DNA from: Sceloporus undulatus
Taxonomy: Eukaryota > Chordata > Lepidosauria > Squamata > Phrynosomatidae
Length of the DNA: 64,000 nt
Direction of reading: 5' to 3'
Assembly: GCF_019175285.1 (NCBI RefSeq)
Contig: NC_056522.1
Span: 68,964,462-69,028,461, forward strand
Part shown: positions 28,776-40,119 of the stretch, piece by piece
How positions within the stretch are numbered: the stretch's first letter is position 1
Layout: each line of letters begins with the position of its first letter
The notes under the pieces: model-generated
The model's input: only the letters and a program-made list of their open reading frames with translations
What the model was told of the DNA's origin: nothing
Database searches by the model: none
Translations under genes and position numbers: made by a program

Positions 28776-29040
28776 GTGCTATTCCTCCTCCTTTCCTGTT
28801 TGGCCTATTTCTCTTAATAAGGTTATACCCCTCTATTTCTACATTCCAATCATGAGACTCATCCCACCAGGTTTCAGTGATGCCTATTATATCATATTTG
28901 CTTTGTTGTACTAGGAGTTCGAGTTCATCTTGCTTATTTCCCATGCTCTGTGCATTAGTGTAGAGACATCGCAGACCTTGGTTCCCTTTTACTTGCTGCC
29001 TGTGCAAGTTTTTTTGCCTCCCACTGTTGGGTCCTTGCAC
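28776..29040 (-). pseudogene. CR1 ORF2: endonuclease N-terminal part
   Basis: Starts MQGPNSGRQKNLHRQQ and contains LRCLYTNAQSMGNKQDEL and IIGITETWWDES, the N and E/TW motifs of APE-type LINE endonucleases, then is cut by the MITE. Confidence 0.85.
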
Positions 29041-29126
29041 TGTTTGCCTTGTTTCCTCTATGTCAGTTTGACTATTTTCGCCATCCCTTTCGCCTTCCTT
29101 AATATTGTCTCCCTTCCCCTCGGAAC

Positions 29127-29846
29127 TCAGTTTAAAGCCCTCCTGATCAAGTTCTTGAGACTGTTGGCAAAAACATTTCTTCCAACTGGCGTGAGATGCA
29201 ACCCGTCTGTTGCAAGAAGTCCCTCCTCATGGAACCGCAGCCCATGATCGAAGAATCCAAATCCTTCTCGGCGGCACCATCTGCGAAGCCAGTTGTTCAC
29301 ATCCGCTATTTTCCTCTCCCTTCCTGGACCATGCCCTTCAACTGGCAGAAGAGACGAGATGACAACCTGTACATCCATTCCTTTCAGCTTCCTACCAAGC
29401 GCCTCGTAATCCCTTTTGATGTTCTGAATGCTGTGTCTTGCAGTATCATTAGTTCCCACGTGGACCAAAAGGAAGGGGTATTTGTCAGTAGGCTTCACCA
29501 GTCTTGTCAGCCTCTCTGTCACATCCCGGATCTTTGCACCTGGAAGACAACACACCTCTCGAGACATCTTGTCAGGCCTACAAATCACTGCTTCTGTACC
29601 CCTCAGCAAGGAGTCCCCCACTACGACCACACGCCTCCTCCGAGGCTTAGCAGCGACTGTTCCCTCGGGTGGGACTCTCAGGCTCCCCTGCTCTGTCCCT
29701 GAAGTCTGTCCATGCTGCTCTTCTTCATCCTCCTTGATATGGGAAAGAGCTTCGAATGGATTCTCTAGCTGCAAGCTCCCCGAACAATTCCTTCTTGGCT
29801 TACTTCTCTTTGTGACATTCCTCCAGCTATCTTCGATAATAAACAA
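29127..29846 (-). CDS. CR1 ORF1: esterase domain, N-terminus missing
   Basis: About 240 codons with the SGNH-type esterase found in CR1 ORF1 proteins: catalytic block VVVVGDSLLRG, then LLVHVGTNDTARH, and a C-terminal DGLHLTPVGRNVFA carrying the D-x-x-H pair. The upstream part of ORF1 is absent, in line with 5' truncation. Confidence 0.85.
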   Translation of the reverse strand: MFIIEDSWRNVTKRSKPRRNCSGSLQLENPFEALSHIKEDEEEQHGQTSGTEQGSLRVPPEGTVAAKPRRRRVVVVGDSLLRGTEAVICRPDKMSREVCCLPGAKIRDVTERLTRLVKPTDKYPFLLVHVGTNDTARHSIQNIKRDYEALGRKLKGMDVQVVISSLLPVEGHGPGRERKIADVNNWLRRWCRREGFGFFDHGLRFHEEGLLATDGLHLTPVGRNVFANSLKNLIRRALN

Positions 29847-31815
29847 GCTAAACTTATAAAATATGCTGGGCAGTTATTTTAAATAGTATTTTTTGGTTCT
29901 ATTAAGATTATCAAAATGGCTAAGTGTTCTGTTTAAAAATATATATATATATATAATGAAATAGACTTGCATTACAAATATAGCAGTTAAATTAGAAAAA
30001 GAAGCTTCAAAGGAAAAAACTTTTGTCTGCACCTGTAAATCAAGGACAATGTTACAAGGGAGAAATAAATCAAGAGATACGGGTGTTTTATTCTCACTAA
30101 TTGACAAGAATACTTTTTTTTATAAAAGGGTGACTTAAAGTTCACAAAAATTTCTAACTGACCATGCGTAATAGGGGGCTATGAATATTAGAACACACCT
30201 ATGAATCTATAACGACTAATTTAAATGGTCATGAGATGTATGATGAGATATGTTATGGGTGGAGTTTTTTACATACATGAAAAGGAGGTCTTAAAATTGA
30301 TCACATGTCTAGATCTGGCCAATAAAAAAATGAGATAGAAATATTATAACAGAAAATGTCTTATAAGTACTGTGTAAAACCTCAGACGGTGTGCCTACTT
30401 GCCTGAGACACCCCTTCTTGCAAGATTGTAACTAATACATTGAAAATTGCTGCTTCACTTGTTTTGTCCTGATTAATTTGATTTGGTACTTTGGTACTTA
30501 GAAAAATCTATATCTCACAACTATTACCATGACACTGAATGATATGCAGGAATTACAATTAATGAGTAACATTAGCCCGCGCCCGCACGCACACACAAAA
30601 ACTAAAGATTCTGTATGGTGTGGGACAGGAGGAGGTCAATGTTGGGAGGATGACACCATGAGTTACCACACCAGGTGACACCAATCCTAGTGGCGCTACT
30701 AGTGAGAACTACTGCTCCAGGTAGTATGAAAGGACTCTCTTCCTGGGACAAATAAACTGCTGCTCCCAAGCAGGAAGATGCTAAAGTAGACCAGTTTCTT
30801 TCTGAATGTGGAACGGTGTGTGGGTGCTAACTTGTTGACTGATGTCTAGTCTTAAGTTGACAGAAAAGGCTGATTTTGACTTGACATAGATGGGTTTTTG
30901 GACATGCAAGATGAGCAATTCGCTCTATAGAAGAGCAAGCCGTAAACTCTAGGCACCTTTACCTTCTACTGGCAGCACAATAAGAAATGGTGACGTGTTT
31001 CTATGGGAACTAAGGTGCTGCAATTTTGAACTGATTGGGTTTTGACAATATTTACGTGAGGGCTGCACTTTAATGCTTTTGGCTGTATTCCCCTGCCAAC
31101 CCCCCCCCCCAAAAAAAACTGGCAAGATACTGCAGGCAGACCTATAGCACTTTTTGACTTGCATACTCCTATAATATTTTGGCATTAGCTGATGCTACTA
31201 TAAAGTTTTTTTCTAAGCTCTACTATTGTCCTTCAAATCTGTGTAATAACAAAGGAAAGAAAAGATAGCCATTAATAATGAGTAGCTTTCACCAAAGAAA
31301 ACATTGTGTAAAACAAGAAGAAAGAAAAAATAGTCTAGGATAAGTGACTGCATATGCCCCACAATAGCATGGCAAGTAGTAAATTGCCTGAGTAAATTCC
31401 CTGAGCCTGCACTGCTTGCGGCCAAAAGGACTGGAAAGGTGTTCATGTTGGCAGTTCAACAGAATCCTTTGGATACCTTGTAACCAATGTTTGTGATTCT
31501 GCAGAATGCATGGTTGACAGGAGATGGCATGCATGGCTGAAAGAACCAGGAATTGGCAAGATTATGTCAGAATTAGAACAAAAACATTATCCTTCTGAGG
31601 AGTAAGGAGAAAAGTCCTGAATGTGGTAGGCTGTTATGTTTTTTTTTTAATGCCAATAAAACAGAGGTATATGTTGGCAACTGTTACAGGATATATGTGG
31701 CTGTGATATCGTACAAACAGATCCCAAATATTAAGAATTGTTTCATTTGCAATTATTAGAATAGACTAGGTTCTTACTATCTACCGCTGGACTGTAAGGT
31801 GATAACAATACATAT
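29847..31815. other. AT-rich intergenic DNA
   Basis: No gene recognised. AT dinucleotide run near 29938-29957, C-run and A-run at 31101-31118. Similar AT-rich DNA borders the left side of the CR1, so the hAT-like element, Tigger MITE and CR1 may have landed in one older AT-rich sequence. Confidence 0.4.
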
Positions 31816-31819
31816 TCTG

Positions 31820-32015
31820 CATTGTGTCTGTGTGTGTGCTTTCAAGTCATTTGTTATGGCAACTTCATGAATGTCATTGGGTTTTCTTAGGCAAGGAATA
31901 CTCAAGAGGTAGTATTCTAATTTCCTTCTTCTGAAATTTAGCCTACATCATCTGGTATTGGTTGGTGATCTCCCATCCAAGTACTAACCATAGTTAGTAC
32001 ATCACTGCTAGACCA
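31820..32015 (-). mobile_element. 5S-rRNA-headed SINE
   Basis: 5S-like CTCCCATCCAAGTACTAACC at the head; body TGGGTTTTCTTAGGCAAGG and CTTCTTCTGAAATTTAGCC; tail-side GCTTTCAAGTCATTTG. More complete than the 10.4-kb copy. Confidence 0.75.
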
Positions 32016-33465
32016 TAGCAGTGAAAAGTCTGTTTCATGTATCATTTTCAACAAAAGTGCTCACATTTTAATAAAAATGAAGTTGGCTTTAGGAGAAACA
32101 GATTTAGCTTTTCATCAGTGGCAGCAACCTTCTATAAGCTTTCAGTAGTCATTGTATTTTGTTTAGCATTAAAACTGAGCGCAGCCTTATTGCTGTGTCT
32201 TTCTTGTATAGTTCCTTTGGTAAAGGAGCACACTGCATTGCATATCTTCATGGTGAGCATGGTAGAGAAAGATGTTCCTTAGATCCAAGATAGCCTGCAG
32301 TAGATACGAAGTGTAAAGGCTAACTCATATACTTGTAAGACACCAAATACTAGGTAGCTGACTAGAATGCTATACATATTTGCTCAGGGGTAACTTGCCC
32401 TGTTTTCAGTGAGTCTTACTCCTAGATGTCAGAGAATAAGCTCCATGGAACTTGAGGGCGGGGGGGGGGAGTGTTATATAACTATTTGAGAAAAGAGTCT
32501 CCCATATATCACTAACAATATTTTCCCATATACCACTAACAGCTTCATTGCATAGGTGTTATAACTGGATTATATACTTAATTAGTGAAGTACAGTGGAA
32601 TCCAAACTGGGCTATAAATTGCAGTCATAAAGCCTGTGTGAATAAAGAGCAGTAAAATTTATTGACTTTTCAAGACAGGAGCAGAACTCTTTAACAGTTT
32701 GGTATGCAGAATAATTCAGATACATGTAACTCTGAAGGAAAAGGGAATTATAGTATGTACTTCAAAACCACCTCTGAATATTCCTTTCCTAAGAAAACCC
32801 TATGAAATTAATGGGGTCGCCATAAGTCGACAGGCAACTTGAAGGCACATACACACAAGTACCAGCTCCTGTCTACAATTGAACAGAAGTCCATTCAGTT
32901 TTGAGGAAGCTGAAATATGAACAATTTTGTCTTAGTTGTGTGTAGTTCATCTGGATTTATGTACACTTCAATTGGCAAATGGTTCACAGCTTTCGTTTGA
33001 ACTGTGCAGATTAATTCTGGCAGCTATCCTGGGGAAGGATGACTGGGCATTAGCCTTAGATCTCTTCCTAATAATAATATCTGTGCACACTGATTCATGT
33101 TGGTAGAGTGCTTTAAAAGTCTAAATTTCATAATATTTTTGAAATATAATAATATCCATATTCAGGTTCTTTTTCTGTCACTGAGATCTTACTAATAGTT
33201 ATTAATTGCTAACAATTTCTCACATGGCTGAGTTAAATGTTCTAAATAAGAATATTTGTGTATGCATGTTTTTCATCCATGCACAGATTCCATGTAGTTT
33301 TTAGTTTAAGGCATACATTTAAAAAAAAAAAGGGGGGGGGGGAATGAAACATATAGGGAAAATTTTTATTGCTATTTGATGATTAGCAGCATGCCGTTAG
33401 AATGAGATACCCACCCACCGACCCACCCACTTTACAATTATGATGTTTTTTAGGAAGGCATAATG
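32016..33465. other. Intergenic, no gene seen
   Basis: Contains a SINE tail piece (32783-32868), a G-run near 32460, an A/G run near 33320 and ACCC units near 33410. Nothing coding recognised. Confidence 0.4.
32783..32868 (+). mobile_element. tRNA-headed SINE, 3' fragment
   Basis: AAGAAAACCCTATGAAATTA, GGTCGCCATAAGTCGACAGG and ACTTGAAGGCACATACACAC: the tail of the CORE-type SINE family. Confidence 0.65.
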
Positions 33466-33469
33466 TTTT

Positions 33470-33765
33470 CTGCAGCTCCAGAGAATAAGACCCAAAGCAT
33501 TGGGACTGTGTTTGACCATCGAACAGCTCTACTGTCAGGAAGGTTTTCCTAATGTTGTGGTGGAATCTTTTTTCCTGTAGTTGGAATCCATTGTTCCAGG
33601 TCCTATCTTTTGCTCACCATCCCTTGAAGTGTGATGGAGTCTCCTTCTTTGGAGATTTTTAAAGAGAGGGTGCATGGCCATCTGCCAGGGGTGCTTTGAA
33701 TGTGTGTTCCTGCATGGCAGGAGATGGCCCTTGGGATCTCTTCCAACCTTATGATTCTATTAATA
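33470..33765. mobile_element. CR1 3' end with an internal inversion
   Basis: The outer parts read as + strand CR1 (GCAGCTCCAGAGAATAAGAC; GAGTCTCCTTCTTTGGAG onward), but about 33505-33610 reads as - strand CR1 (ACTGTCAGGAAGG, TTTCCTGTAGTTGGAATCC). Confidence 0.8.
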
Positions 33766-34785
33766 GCTACACAGCACTTTTGGGATGATAGCAATTGGAG
33801 CTTTCCTTCCAGAAGCTGACTTTGCTGTGGGCAAGAAGAACAAGGGAAGATAAGCCCACTGCTTGCGGAAAATGGCAAAATGTTAATGGATAATAGAGGG
33901 AAGGCAGGAGTCTTTTTGTACAGTGTGTTGTAGGAAATTGTTTTTAACTTGGGAAATGTAAAACAAATGAAATAAAGATTAAGGATGGATTTGAGGTTCA
34001 GGATACATAATGTGGATGACAGAGAAAATGAGATACTTCAAATGAGTACAAGTCTCCAGACTTATCCTACTCAGAGTGCTAAAGGGACAGGCAGGTTAGA
34101 ATTGGCCTTTTAATTATTTTGTGTGTTTCCTGCTAGGGATGGGTAAAAGTTCATGTTAGATTTTCTGACTCATGCTAAAACAAATTGGGCACTATGCATT
34201 TTGATATTCCTTGGGTCCTATGGATAGATAGATGCCTTTGGTTACTGTGCATTTTGATATTTGGGGGCACTGTTTACTAGCAGCTGCAGCTAAATGTCTT
34301 AGTAATTTCTATTGTGGGCCATTTTCAGAGCTGCTGTATGTAATCTTTTGGAACTTAAAGCAAATGGATGAAATTCTGGAGGACAGGAGTCATGCAAAGA
34401 TAGGTATGTCTTGAATAATGGATCTGCAAAACTGTAGGCCATTTGAGTTAAGGTTGATACTGGTCAAAATGCTGATATCAATTGTTAAAAACCCATGACA
34501 TCAATTACTAGTAAGCATCATGGATTTATCAAGAATATCATATGAAGCATATCACACCAGCTGTTTCTCCTTCTTTGGGGTTTAGTAAACCAGGAATACA
34601 ATATTGGGAGGAATAGCTAGCACTACAGAAGACTACACCCCACCCCCAAACCATGGCAAATTTCCCATGATGCGGCGCTGTAATTTTGCTCTGTTTGCTT
34701 CCGGTGCTCCTTCAAGAATGGAGGGCACAGAGATGGGAGCAATGGAGGGGGCCAGCGAAGGCTGGGGGGAGAGGTGACAGGGAGA
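33766..34785. other. Intergenic, no gene seen
   Basis: No coding or RNA signal recognised. Confidence 0.3.
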
Positions 34786-34789
34786 GGAA

Positions 34790-35015
34790 TAACCCGTTTT
34801 GGCACTGCTTTAACTCTTTCTTTGTCTCAAGACTATGGAATTCTGGGAGTTGGAGTTTGTTGCTCCACTCTGGGTCCCACAACATACTCCAACTCCCAGA
34901 AATCCATAGCATTGAGCCAAGAACCCCGCAACATGCTCCAACTCCCAGAATTCTATAGCGCTTGGGCCAAGAACTCCACAACATGCTCCAACTCGCAGAA
35001 TTCCATAGCCTCGAG
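34790..35015. mobile_element. Palindromic MITE with amplified arm
   Basis: The left arm has CTATGGAATTCTGGGAGTTG. The right arm is present three times (from 34882, 34931 and 34981; about 50-bp period), each with ACATGCTCCAACTCCCAGAA or a near variant. Confidence 0.65.
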
Positions 35016-35384
35016 ATGGGAACAGTGGAGGGGGCGATCTGAGGCTGGAGGGAGAGATGACAGGAACAATTCACGTGAGGGTTGCAGTCACGTGAAACAG
35101 AAACCAGGAAGTGGCCCTTCTTCACCCTGGAAGTGCAAAGGTTCACGATGCATCCAGAGCCCCACTGAGCATGTGCAAGGGTGTCAATTTGAATAGTTGA
35201 ATCCGCATGGTATGTACTACTGTGATAATTTAATGTGCACTTGCTCCGCTTTGATTCAGGAATGACCACAATTTCGCTCTTCATGTGAGATAATTCATCA
35301 CGTGAATTGCCTTGGATTTGAATTGATTCTGCTTCCCCTTCACTTCAGATTGGCTCTGGATTTTATTTCAAATTTCACGTGTAA

Positions 35385-35755
35385 TAAACTCCATAGATAA
35401 AGATACTGAACAGCACTCAGCCCAGAACAGAACTCTATGGCATCCCACTGGTCACTTCTCTTCAGGATGAGCATAAGTCACTGTTGCGTGCCCTTTGGGT
35501 TTGGTCAGTCAACCAGTTACAAATCTACCTAACAGTAGCACTGCCTATCTCACATTTTACTAGCTTTTTTCCAAGGGTATTTTGGGAGACCTTGTCAGAG
35601 GCTTTACTCAAATCAAGATATGCTACATCCACAGCATTCCTTTCATCTACCAAGCTTGTGACTCTCTCAAAAAAGAGGTAAAATTAGTCTGGCACAGCAT
35701 GAGAAAGCCATACTGACTATTTGTAATCATGACATTCCTTACTAAGTGCTGACAG
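35385..35755 (-). mobile_element. CR1 RT fragment, old
   Basis: Clearly matches the CR1 at 25.9 kb over its RT region (GGCATCCCACTGGTCACTTC; TCAAGATATGCTACATCC) but with many more differences, so it is an older copy. Confidence 0.75.
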
Positions 35756-35759
35756 ATTG

Positions 35760-36535
35760 GAGTTTATCAGACAAGGAAAATTGGAAGTATAATCCAATGG
35801 CAATCTGAATGCAATCACGGGGTTTCACGTTATTGCGTGATAGACTAGCACATGCAAATTCAGGCAATGGCATGCTATTTTTGGGCAATGGGAAGCCAGT
35901 TCAAATGCAATTCGCATTCACGTACATTCGCTGAACTAGCAAATTCATGTGAATGCGTTCTGGCCCCACTTTCTTTTCATTCGAAATTAAGAGACGTTCC
36001 TCAGGTGTGATAAAATCCATTGTCTGTTCTTTTGTAAGTCCCCAGTGGATTGTGAAAACCAAAAGACCAAAGAATGATATTGATAAAACTTGTACAGTTA
36101 TGAATATTAGGAATTGCAAAAACAATTTGTAAGGGAAAACGAGGAGAGAATTTCATTAACCTTACTAAAATTATCATTCTAACATTCTCCAGCTGTAAAG
36201 CCTCTAAGTGGGGACCCAAGATAATTTGTGTTCATTTATAATTTAATGTTTTAATTAAGCTTTTATTTAATTAATTTTTAGAGCAGCCACTCTGGTGAAT
36301 TTGGAACGGCTATGAAAAGGACGGATTACAGCTGTGTCAGTCAAGAGTTTTCTTCTTGATCAGCACTTTTTGTCAACAGTAGTCTATTGGTGATCTCTAG
36401 GAATCCTTAAATCAACTGAGGACATGCACAGGTGAGTGTTTACGGCTATAACCCACAAAGTATTTCTTTGTGAGTGTGTCTAATAGGACTGGGCTACAAG
36501 TGCCATTTAACTCAGTTTTGGCAAGCCTGGACTGT
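35760..36535. other. Intergenic, possible foldback DNA near 35.79-35.97 kb
   Basis: Repeated ATTCACGT/ACGTGAAT-type phrases suggest a decayed MITE; ends not defined. No gene. Confidence 0.3.
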
Positions 36536-36541
36536 CTGTGT

Positions 36542-36946
36542 CAGTGACTCTTAACCTTTTCTTTACCAAGGACTCCCTTTAAATATCATTTGTTGCCATG
36601 GACGCTTAAAAGTCCCAAGACTTAAAAAGATTTAAAACCAACAACAACAACAACAACAACAATAATTCTTGAACACTGAACCATTAACAATTATACCATC
36701 TATAAACCTTCTCTCAGATGCTCCAGAGAGAGAGGGAAGACTTTTCTCCTGGTTCTTCCCACCAATTTGTGGCTGGAGTAGATTGAATGGCACATGCCCA
36801 GCCAACTTTTGCCTTGGCTCCTGTCACATGGCCACATGCAGGATGTAGGTGGGTTGAGCAGCCTTCAAGCATTCATAGACCCCTGTTGAGGACAACATGG
36901 TCCCCCAGGGTATGTGTGTCTGTGGACCATACATTAAGAACTACTG
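36542..36946. mobile_element. hAT (Charlie-like) non-autonomous element
   Basis: Left end CAGTGACTCTTAACC, right end reverse-complements to CAGTAGTTCTTAATG. Flanks GTCTGTGT (36534-36541) and GCCTGTGT (36947-36954) form an 8-bp target duplication with one mismatch. An AAC run is inside. No transposase. Confidence 0.75.
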
Positions 36947-36954
36947 GCCTGTGT

Positions 36955-39545
36955 TATAAAAATGACTTTGTACCATTACCCTTAAGAAGAAGAAGGACAA
37001 GCTGGAAATTTTATTTGAAGCATAATAAGTTAGGCTTATTATGGTTGTAATACAAGGAAATGATTTAAAGCAAAAACTACAACTCAGAATTACAAACCAG
37101 AACAGGTGAAAACTGAACTAAGTAGGTGCTGAAGAGAGCACCTATGAGAAAAATATGGAATTTAAGAAGACTAACAGAGAGCCTCAGAAAACAACAGGTA
37201 GAAGCTAAAGCAGCAAAGGAGGGAATGACTTTTAGAAAATACACAGTTGTTACTTGGTACAGTTAGTTCCTCTCCCTTTTTAATGGCTGGAATTAAGTAA
37301 GGGACTTGCATCTACATTACATCTATGGGAAATAAAATTGAGCAGTTTCACAGTGTCCTTTTCACCAGATACTGCCATGATTTTGCTATGTAGGGAAGCC
37401 AACAAAATATCTGATGCATACTGGGACTGATGTGCATTGGGATGATGCAACATAGGTGCTAATGCACATTGCAACCAATGTGCAATAGCACTGATGTACA
37501 TCGGCCACTCCTGATGCCCATCTGGACTGTCAGTGTGCATTAGTAGAACCTGATTTGCATCGGGACACCAACAAGGAAGTACTGATTTGCATTCACAGTT
37601 TACCATGGATTCTGTACAACCTCTGCTATGTAGTTAACTATGTGTAAAGTTACACCATATAGACTGTGATATTGAATTGTGGCCAATGGTACAATGGTAA
37701 AAACACATGCAACAGTCAGGTCCAGGGCCCTCTAGACATCATTGTAGTCTGAATGTCTCCTGTGCCATGATGAATTTAAAGCCTGCAATTTTTTTGTTAT
37801 TATCCAATTTTTTGTTATTATCCATTCTAATTAATTGGTATAAATGTATTACCCTAATCTGGATTTTTTTATGTCCAGTACAGCTACATCTTTATTTTAA
37901 CCACTAAAGTAATTCTCAAACCAATCTGAATACAAAAAAAGCAACTTATTCTCTGTATTGTATATAATCTATTACTGAAGTCTGAGATTTGCAGTACTGT
38001 ATTTGAATACCTCAGTATTCTTAATCTATACATCACCATTCTAGATATACTGAATGATCCTAATCTAGAATAGTGGTATGTTTAATTGTCAAGAACTTTA
38101 AAAAAATAGTTTCTGAACAATTGCAGAAATTTAAGATGTATGTATCATGTGTTTTCCTGGCCCTTACATATATCAAGAAACCAAATTCAGAGTGTCCATC
38201 CACATGGTTAGCCTCCAAGAAACTGCAGTGAAGAACACTGGGAAAGGATAGGAACAATTCTGATGGCAAAAATCCCCAAATCTTTCCAGTACATCTGTGG
38301 AATAGATGTTGCTAGACTGTGAGAAAGCCAAATTTCTTTCAACACAAGAACCAATTCCCTTAAGATCACAGAACAAGTAATATCACATAATTCCCTTAGG
38401 CATCCAAAGGGGCACAAATAGTATTGCACACATGCAGGATGTAAACGTCTTTGTTAGTAAAATATAGAGGTTTGGTTCACATGAAGTCAAACTGCTCATG
38501 CAATGAATTGCCATAGGAGTTTACCACACAGCATTGTGGCTCTCCCAGTGCTGTATTGTATTGTACTGCTGTTGGATCAATTGGAAATTTGTTCTTTTCC
38601 TGCTCAAAAAAAATCTATTAATGGCCTCCGACATCTCTATGGTTTAGTAACCACTTTGGATGTGAGTATCTTGGTCCATTTTGTTGCAACAATGAGAGCA
38701 TAGTGGGCATGGTGTGGGTGTAATTTCATTGCTCCTCCTCAGGGATCTCCAACAGGGAAACTCTAGACTACTTCCAGTGGTTGGGCTGGGAAGATACCAG
38801 ACTCCTGAGAGTTCCCAGGAGAACCACTGTACGTTCATTCTCCAGGGTTTTGGTTGTGGTTCTTTTGCATTGTTTTAATTTAAAAATAAACAAGGAGAGT
38901 AATGCAATTCCAATGTAATCCTACCCAGAGAAACCACAGGTTTCCGGAAAAGTTTAGAGAGTAAATAAGGAGTAAATATATGAACAAATCTTGCCAAGAA
39001 AACCCCATGATAAGTTCACCTTAGGGTCGCTATAATTGGCAACAACTTTAAGACACACAATATGCACATATCAAAGATGAATAATTAATATACAAAAGCA
39101 GAACTGGGCAAGTGGTAGCACATAGGAACTCTCTTAGAAAAAACGCTGAAAGTGACATGGTGTGTGCTCATCTTTCCAATCTGGGTGGGGCGTGGTGGTG
39201 GGTCCATAACAGCACCATTATTTAATTATGCAATTGCATAATTATACTATTACAGATTTTTTTAAAGTTTAATTATGGAGCAAGGGGTGGAATAAACAGG
39301 GTTGTGTATGTATGCAGGAATCATACATAGGAAAGAACACAATTGAAGTGCATGTGACGGTGCAAAAAAGTATATTGCTATTTTACTATCTTTCTGAGTA
39401 CAGGAGAAGCAGAATTCAAACAGAATGACCTGAAACAACTGATCAGCACATATGACAGTGGGATGTTCATCTGCACTGGCCTTCAATAGAAACTTGGACA
39501 GTGGGCATTCTTCCACCACTCATTTGTCCCTTTGACACAAGGTTT
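36955..39545. other. Intergenic, no gene recognised
   Basis: Near 37.41-37.58 kb the phrase GATGTGCATTGGGA and its reverse form recur loosely. A SINE tail lies at 38980-39061. Otherwise unclassified. Confidence 0.35.
38980..39061 (+). mobile_element. tRNA-headed SINE, 3' fragment
   Basis: AAATCTTGCCAAGAAAACCC, GGGTCGCTATAATTGG and TTTAAGACACACAA match the tail of the CORE-type SINE. Confidence 0.65.
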
Positions 39546-39549
39546 CTTA

Positions 39550-40073
39550 GGGTTCATTCACACTTACCTTTTTTCTACCAAAGACATTTGCGTCTCCTCA
39601 ATGATATTATTCTGAATTGAAGTTCTCACTATTTGTCATGGTTGAATCTCTCTGTGGCATTTTATACTTATTGCTTATTCACACTTGGAGGGGGGGAATG
39701 GCAATAGGGATGGGGAGAGGAAGAACAGAAGGAAGGAGGCCAAAGGAGGATGCAGCAGTGCAGCAGGTGCAGGGGAGAGAGGAAGAGGAAGGAGGAGGAA
39801 GAGGTGGTGGACATGCCAGATTGTTTTAAAAATGGAGGCACCTCCATGTTTAAAATGATCACACATGATCTGGATCACTACTGAAGATCTGGATCGTTGT
39901 GGCGCCATGAAAAAGATGAGGTAAGTGGCCTGCTGAGAAATGCACTGGGTCAAGTGGGTTTTTGGTGTCCCCCTGCAAACTGCATGAGTGCACTCAGGGT
40001 GGTGGTGGTGGCTGTGAACGCCTATGAAATAACCCAGATTCCACACCTAGTTATTTCATAGTGTGAATGGGCC
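39550..40073. mobile_element. Foldback DNA element, GTGTGAATGGGCCC ends
   Basis: Left GGGTTCATTCACACTTACC, right TAGTGTGAATGGGCCC. Interior with a purine-rich GGAAGAGGAAGGAGG tract. Similar ends occur at 23.6 and 57.8 kb. Confidence 0.5.
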
Positions 40074-40119
40074 CATAGTAAAAAGTTCACTGAACAATAG
40101 GAAGGCAGAGCAGAAGCCA

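Larger units (their letters stand above)
25889..29846 (-). mobile_element. CR1 LINE, nearly full, with a nested MITE
   Basis: CR1 retrotransposon read on the - strand. The 3' end carries four tandem TCATAGAAT-type units (25893-25925), the CR1 hallmark. ORF1 esterase, ORF2 endonuclease and reverse transcriptase follow in the right order. The 5' end stops within ORF1, so it is modestly 5'-truncated. A 240-bp Tigger-like MITE interrupts ORF2. A long intact RT frame suggests a young copy. Confidence 0.92.

Noticed and set aside
30380-30510. Stretch reminiscent of an LTR end (CTTGCAAGATTGTAAC onward)
   Set aside because: No partner LTR, no clear terminal dinucleotides and no primer-binding site seen; too weak to call.
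37405-37590. Recurrent GATGTGCATTGGGA-like phrases
   Set aside because: Spacing and identity are too irregular to call a tandem array; no function suggested.
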